DNA of 10,500 nt from Cristatella mucedo (taxonomy: Eukaryota; Bryozoa; Phylactolaemata; Cristatellidae). The position numbers and the translations under genes are program-made. How positions within the stretch are numbered: the stretch's first letter is position 1; every line of letters starts with the position of its first letter. Of this stretch, positions 7,456 to 10,500 are shown piece by piece. The stretch lies in the NCBI GenBank assembly GCA_009760855.2, contig WPIO01000034.1:522001-532500 (forward strand), read 5' to 3'. The notes beneath the pieces are model-generated. The model had not been told where the DNA came from, did not search any database, and saw only the letters and a program-made list of their open reading frames with translations.

Positions 7456-7640
7456 CCAGGGGTCAGGCCAGGGGTCACGTGCTTGCTCTCTACGACCCGG
7501 GGTCGTGGGTTCAAGTCCCGCACTGTGGGCGATCCATGATTGCCCACTTCAAGCAACTGGTGTAGCCGTTACCACTCTTTTGCTGCTACATCAATGAGGC
7601 TACTGAATTAGCCAACCTTTATAGTTGTACTGCCGTTGAC
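7456..7640 (+). mobile_element. tRNA-derived SINE, copy 3 (tail not found)
   Basis: The head GGTCAGGCCAGGGGTCACG (7461-7479) followed by TGCTTG aligns with the head of the short minus-strand SINE ending at 9293. The B box is GGGTTCAAGTCC (7507-7518). The body GGGCGATCC...ATTGCCCACTTCAAGC and GAGGCTACTGAATTAGCC (about 7596-7613) aligns with copies 1 and 2. The shared tail is not visible, so the copy is either 3'-truncated or decayed beyond about 7640. A 12-bp tandem (CCAGGGGTCA at 7456-7465 and 7468-7477) lies at its start. Confidence 0.7.
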
Positions 7641-7926
7641 CTAACAAGATAGCTCCAGTCATACAGCGGCAGACTACCTGCGGGTTGAGTTTTTGAGAAA
7701 CTGTAGAAATTTCTCCGAGGTCAAGTTGATCCACAATAAAGACTCTGGACTGTCGCACTACGAGCCTTCCTCGGTATTCTGTGCTTCGATGTTCTTGGCT
7801 TTTGTCCATGACAGCAGCTTTGAGTTGACTTCAATGCTCTTCAGCTGCTGCCTCACTTAGCAGCAGTGGTGGTCATCAGCGGCACCATTCAATGGCCAAC
7901 CGGCCTTGAAATAAAAAGCACGATTT
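7641..7926. other. Unassigned sequence
   Basis: A 69-codon frame is open on the minus strand (7600-7809) and ends its most protein-like stretch at a CAG|GTAGTC donor-like string (minus strand, near 7675). I do not recognise the residues, and the frame overlaps the SINE body at its distal end. An AATAAA lies at about 7735 on the plus strand. No gene is claimed. Confidence 0.35.
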
Positions 7927-7936
7927 TGAAGGCTGC
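7927..7936. repeat. Target-site duplication, tail side of SINE copy 2
   Basis: TGAAGGCTGC, matched by TGAACGCTGC at 8226-8235 (9 of 10). It abuts the (AAT)n tail directly, as expected for target-primed insertion. Confidence 0.8.
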
Positions 7937-8225
7937 ATAATAATAGTAATAATAAAACATCGATATAGCGACCTCGTGCATGGACTATTGAGCTGCTCTG
8001 GGTCCCGAAGACGCCGGCTTGGTAGCGATTTCTTTACAAAGAACAAGAAAATACTAGCTGATTTAGCAGCCACTTTTGTATAGAGACAGAAGAAAGAGCC
8101 TTTGCGACTAACACAGCCGCTTGCAGTGGCAATAAAGGATCGTCCACCGAAGGATTCGAGCCCGCAACCTCGGGACCGAGGTCGTGAAAATCAACCGCCT
8201 TACCTGGTGTGCCATCACGGCCGTC
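7937..8225 (-). mobile_element. Complete tRNA-derived SINE, copy 2 (long form)
   Basis: This is the best-defined element here, read on the minus strand. It begins GACGGCCGTGATGGCACACC (8225 downward), with an A-box region at 8195-8214 and B box GGGCTCGAATCC (complement of 8152-8163). It has the same body as copy 1, then a GGTCGCTATATCGATGTT block and an (ATT)n tail (complement of 7937-7960). It is bracketed by a 10-bp direct repeat, TGAAGGCTGC at 7927-7936 and TGAACGCTGC at 8226-8235, one mismatch: a target-site duplication. The tail resembles the 3' ends of the LINE copies, which implies shared retrotransposition machinery. Confidence 0.88.
8152..8163 (-). promoter_or_regulatory. Pol III B box of SINE copy 2
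   Basis: On the minus strand GGGCTCGAATCC, matching the B-box consensus with one transition. It lies about 45 bases downstream of the A-box region. Confidence 0.7.
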
Positions 8226-8235
8226 TGAACGCTGC
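8226..8235. repeat. Target-site duplication, head side of SINE copy 2
   Basis: TGAACGCTGC, partner of 7927-7936. It defines the 5' end of the SINE at 8225. Confidence 0.8.
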
Positions 8236-8763
8236 CTGAGCGTACTGTGTGCAAGTACTGTAAGGAACCGGCAAAAATGTCGCGACTGGGAAGAGGGACC
8301 GGAAATTCCCGGATTGGCGATATGATCCGTTGCACTCAAAAGCCTGTGGTCATCACATCATCATGGTGTCCTGAGAGGAGTAAACCTAATCGTAACCTGA
8401 CGCGTGCACGCGCCGTCGCTGGGTGGCTGGCTAAAATATATGCTGTTATGCAAGACTGGTGCTAGAGAGGCTGTGTGCTGCCGAGGTGTGCGGCTTCGGG
8501 GAAGGGGTGGCCAGGGCCATGCAATCTAAGCACGTATCACTTGCCTGCTGCTGCATCTAACGATCGAGAGTAAGCAATTTCAGCCCGTGAACGAAGGTTT
8601 TAAGTTAATCCGTGCGAAACGTGGTTTTTTGCTGCTGCTACTGCTGCTCTTCACGCAAGCATGCAAACATGCAGATGAGCACATCAGGTCGGCGGCACCA
8701 CTTTCAATTGTATGTGAGCTGCTCAAAGGGTGAAGGGCAGTCGCAAAGAGTGTCTGCCCCACT
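8236..8763. other. Unassigned; possible upstream part of the LINE
   Basis: The LINE whose coding remains start at 8764 should have its endonuclease domain upstream, but I cannot recognise the N-terminal or central APE motifs here. A stretch near 8684-8715 reads SGRRHHFQLYV in one frame, faintly like the 'THxxGHTLDLV' block of LINE endonucleases. A poly-Leu/Cys-like CTGCTGCTACTGCTGCT run lies at 8631-8647. Otherwise nothing is seen. Confidence 0.35.
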
Positions 8764-8992
8764 GACCTTGTTGTGCACCTGCTTACCATCTCGGATCATT
8801 GGCTCACTCTGGTTTACTCTTCATGTTCGGTCGTGGGAGCAGAATCAAGTATACTCAGCGATGCATCTTAAAAAGCATTGATGCTGAGATATTTTTGAAA
8901 TGTTCTTGTGATCCCGGCTTGCTTGATCTGCACCTGTATTTTGCCAACAGCCTAGATACCCTCATTGATGCTGTAAAAGCAAAACTTAGGAG

Positions 8993-8994
<2 letters not shown>
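8764..8994 (+). pseudogene. LINE APE endonuclease C-terminal end and start of linker
   Basis: One frame reads DLVVHLLTISDHWLTLVY (8764-8817). The Ser-Asp-His triplet at 8791-8799 matches the C-terminal catalytic SDH motif of LINE apurinic endonucleases. In another frame the linker follows with QRCILKSIDAEIFLK (about 8855-8899) and LDLHLYFANSLDTLIDA (about 8923-8973), resembling the family's 'YRKLKxID...F' and 'YNxxLxxLLD' blocks before HAPL. A frame change between the two parts shows it is dead. Confidence 0.7.

Positions 8995-9059
<65 letters not shown>
8995..9059. repeat. (CT)32 microsatellite inside the LINE
   Basis: Sixty-five bases of uninterrupted alternating CT. It separates the 'LIDA' part of the LINE linker from GEHAPL, which normally lie close together, so the tract is an expansion within the old LINE copy. 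It reads as Ser-Leu repeats in frame. Confidence 0.95.
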
Positions 9060-9061
<2 letters not shown>

Positions 9062-9075
9062 GGAGCATGCTCCCC
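9060..9075. repeat. Perfect 16-bp palindrome
   Basis: GGGGAGCATGCTCCCC is fully self-complementary and abuts the end of the (CT)n tract. It also encodes part of the LINE's GEHAPL residues, so it may be coincidental. Confidence 0.85.
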
Positions 9076-9116
9076 TAAATTATGTCCTTGTACGAAGTCG
9101 TAGGCATTCCTTTCTA

Positions 9117-9123
9117 CTGACCA
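9117..9123. repeat. Target-site duplication, tail side of SINE copy 4
   Basis: CTGACCA, identical to 9294-9300; abuts the AT-rich tail. Confidence 0.75.
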
Positions 9124-9293
9124 ATAATAATAGTAATATAATACAATATAATTAATTTTTCTAGTGCCGTAAGAAAACTTCCTCTCTATTCAGGTGCTTC
9201 ACATATACCATAAAGCTCGAGCCCACGACCTCGGTCGTCCAATGCATTCACGTTGACCTTAAGCATTAGAGACAAGCATCTTAACCACTGGGC
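9124..9293 (-). mobile_element. Short tRNA-derived SINE (copy 4) nested in the LINE
   Basis: Read on the minus strand, it starts GGCCCAGTGGTTAAGATGC (A box, complement of 9275-9293). It has a B box resembling GGGCTCGAGCT (complement of 9214-9224) and ends TTACGGCACTAG followed by an AT-rich (ATT)n tail (complement of 9124-9175). CTGACCA occurs at both 9117-9123 and 9294-9300, a 7-bp target-site duplication. It lacks the roughly 100-bp body of copies 1-3, so it is a second, shorter architecture with a similar kind of tail. The LINE residues HAPL...FLLT end just before it and LRIKKVLRVKC resume just after. Confidence 0.87.
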
Positions 9294-9300
9294 CTGACCA
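9294..9300. repeat. Target-site duplication, head side of SINE copy 4
   Basis: CTGACCA, identical to 9117-9123. Removing one copy plus the SINE (177 bp) rejoins the LINE linker coding sequence with one additional single-base shift. Confidence 0.75.
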
Positions 9301-9836
9301 GCTTCGTATCAAAAAGGTGCTCCGTGTAAAGTGCAGACTTGAACGCTACTTTAAGAAGTCTGGGTCTGACACCAATCTAATCTGTTTCAAAGACTATATC
9401 CGTGTCTATACTCGGAACCTTGGAAAAGGCAGGTCTTTGCATTTGGGTAAATCATCTGTTTGAGAAGTCTGATCGGTCTCACTAACTGCCTAGTAGTTGC
9501 TTGGCCAATAAGGTTTCTAGCTTCTTCGTGGAAAAAAGATCGCATATTCGTGCCTCCATGAAACTACCTCATATAAAAGTAAGTGTTCAGTCATAACCTG
9601 TGACCACCCGTGAGAAGTTGTCCCAGGTTTATGTTCACGAATGGTTACCTTAATTAAATGTAGCATAAAGAGCTCCTCAGCTGACGACTCTATACCATTC
9701 CTTCTCTGGTCTCCACAGGCAGACCAATTTTGTCCAGCCCCAGGATTTTCTGGGTGTATGTGTTGTTCGAAAGTCTTTAAAAATCGGTCAATTCGACCAA
9801 CACTTAAAAACCTGTCTTAGGTTCTGAGGTCCATGC
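9301..9836 (+). pseudogene. LINE linker between endonuclease and reverse transcriptase
   Basis: Three frames carry worn family blocks. IKKVLRVKCRLERYFKKSG is in frame from about 9308 to 9370, typical of the basic 'RRxERxWxKTG' helix. LANKVSSFFVEKRSHIRAS (9501-9557) corresponds to the family's 'LADxFxxFFxxKIxxIR'. IKCSIKSSSADDSIPFLL (about 9653-9706) corresponds to 'SSSKSCxLDPIPTWLL', the start of the RT fingers region. Stops and frame changes between the blocks show long inactivity. Confidence 0.8.
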
Positions 9837-9837
9837 A

Positions 9838-10500
9838 AACAATCGCCCAGTCTCCTTTTACTCACCTTTTTCCAAGATCATCGGAAGACTTTTCTCAGCA
9901 GCTTGTTGAAAATATTGGCAAGAAAACGTTGTCAGAAATCTTTTAGTCGGAATTCAAGCGACACCACTTCACTGGACGTGTTTTCCATTGTGAGGAGCAA
10001 CGATGCTGGTGATATCACTACCTTATCCTGTTGGATCTATCAGCTGTGTTGACACTATTGATCTTGATATCCTACTTAAACGATTTAGAACATCGATTGG
10101 TCTGGCAGACGAGGCACTGGTGTGGTTGGGATTATTCTTGTTAGATCGTGTTGAATTCGTGTCGTGTGGCGGCCATTTCTCTTCCAGCAGATTTGCGGAA
10201 ATCCACAAGGGTCGGTTCTCGGTCCTTTGCTGTTTGCCATTTGTACAGAGCCTCGGGGATAAGTGATTCGGGCCCATGGTATCGGCTATCACTTCTATGC
10301 TGATGATACCCAGCTGTATTTATGACTTTAGCCATCGGAATCTGCTGCAGCGACTGATAAACTGAATGCTTACCTTGCAGGCATTCAATCCTAAATGGCA
10401 GCTGATTTCCTTAAACAGGGTGAATACAAAGCCGACCTCCTACTCATAGGGCACTCTGAGTGTGCTGCTTGACACTGAGACTTTGCTCATTTAATTAGTG
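9838..10500 (+). pseudogene. LINE reverse transcriptase domain, broken
   Basis: Fingers/palm motifs run in order: NNRPVSFYSPFSKIIGRLF (9838-9894, family 'NYRPVSNLPFLSKIxE'), motif A LILLDLSAV (10022-10048) with the catalytic Asp at 10034-10036, DTIDLDILLKRF in a shifted frame from 10051, motif B GNPQGSVLGPLLF (10197-10235) and motif C FYADDTQLYL (10293-10322) with both catalytic Asp codons intact (10302-10307). Then LAGIQS-stop-MAADFLK and ADLLLIG follow, matching the 'CIxDIxxWMxxNxLKLNxxKTExLLIG' block. At least two frameshifts (about 10049, about 10180-10196) and stops at 10323, 10329 and about 10392 disable it. Catalytic residues remain although the gene is dead. The C-terminal part is beyond the window. 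Confidence 0.92.

Larger units (their letters stand above)
8764..10500 (+). mobile_element. CR1/L2-like LINE, internal coding part, runs off window
   Basis: The element is followed from the end of the APE endonuclease to just past the YADD motif of the reverse transcriptase. It carries, in order: ISDH (8788-8799), LKSID (about 8869-8883), HAPL (9066-9077), ERYFKKSG (about 9340), LANKVSSFF (from 9501), IKSSSADDSIP (about 9662), NNRPVS (9838), LLDLSAV (10028), GNPQGSVLGPLLF (10197) and FYADDTQLYL (10293). The 3' end lies beyond the window. It is interrupted by (CT)n at 8995-9059 and by a SINE at 9124-9293. Orientation equals that of the two clear LINE 3' ends at 3430 and 5440. Confidence 0.9.

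Noticed and set aside
8799-9155. 118-codon plus-strand frame as an independent gene
   Set aside because: It contains LINE linker residues (LKSID, HAPL) on either side of a (CT)n tract and ends inside the inserted SINE; it is part of the dead LINE.
10003-10266. 87-codon plus-strand frame as an independent gene
   Set aside because: It is one frame of the broken LINE reverse transcriptase, between motif A and motif B.
1-10500. CRISPR array, prokaryotic operon or phage genes
   Set aside because: There are no regularly spaced repeats with unique spacers and no compact ORF series; the repeat and Pol III features are eukaryotic.

Overview
This is eukaryotic, gene-poor, transposon-derived DNA, almost certainly from a metazoan. 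It has long simple-sequence tracts, tRNA-derived SINEs with Pol III A/B boxes, and 3' ends and a reverse transcriptase of a CR1/L2-superfamily LINE. There are no prokaryotic operons, ribosome binding sites or long intact ORFs. CpG is not visibly depleted, which fits an invertebrate or early-diverging metazoan better than a typical vertebrate, but I cannot name the lineage. I find no convincing host protein-coding gene; nearly all short open frames run through repeats or GC-rich sequence.

Layout: 1-545 is CpG-rich unassigned DNA with a small hairpin. A full-length-looking tRNA-derived SINE (+) lies at about 548-832. A 24-bp tandem duplication is at 928-975, and a possible TATA element at 1011-1020. 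A decayed LINE 3' end with a (ATT)n tail lies at about 1570-1870, followed by an (AAAT)n tract bracketed by a perfect 14-bp direct repeat. 1955-3260 holds nothing I can assign. A 28-bp tandem repeat (3273-3344) precedes a clear LINE 3' end (about 3430-3855). 3856-5400 is unassigned apart from a GC-rich hairpin. A second LINE 3' end lies at about 5440-5825 and is followed by a degenerate SINE fragment. 6163-6321 is a composite (CT)n-(AT)n-hairpin block, followed by GC-rich sequence with another perfect hairpin and a 20-G run. 7456-7640 is a SINE fragment. 7937-8225 is a complete SINE on the minus strand with 10-bp target-site duplications. From about 8764 to the window end runs the decayed coding region of a LINE (end of the APE endonuclease, linker, reverse transcriptase). 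It is interrupted by a (CT)n tract and by a short SINE inserted at 9124-9293 with a 7-bp target-site duplication.

How the parts fit: the LINE 3' ends and the complete SINEs end in the same kind of tail, a CCAGAAA / TTATGGCGCTAT-like block and then (ATT/AAT)n. This is the signature of a LINE/SINE partnership, in which the LINE reverse transcriptase recognises a shared 3' tail and mobilises the SINEs. The window holds both partners, two SINE architectures and a nested insertion that gives relative age. The LINE coding region is broken by stops and frameshifts, so nothing here looks currently active. I did not find evidence of a new protein system; the most interesting content is this retroposon network and several DNA-structure-prone tracts.
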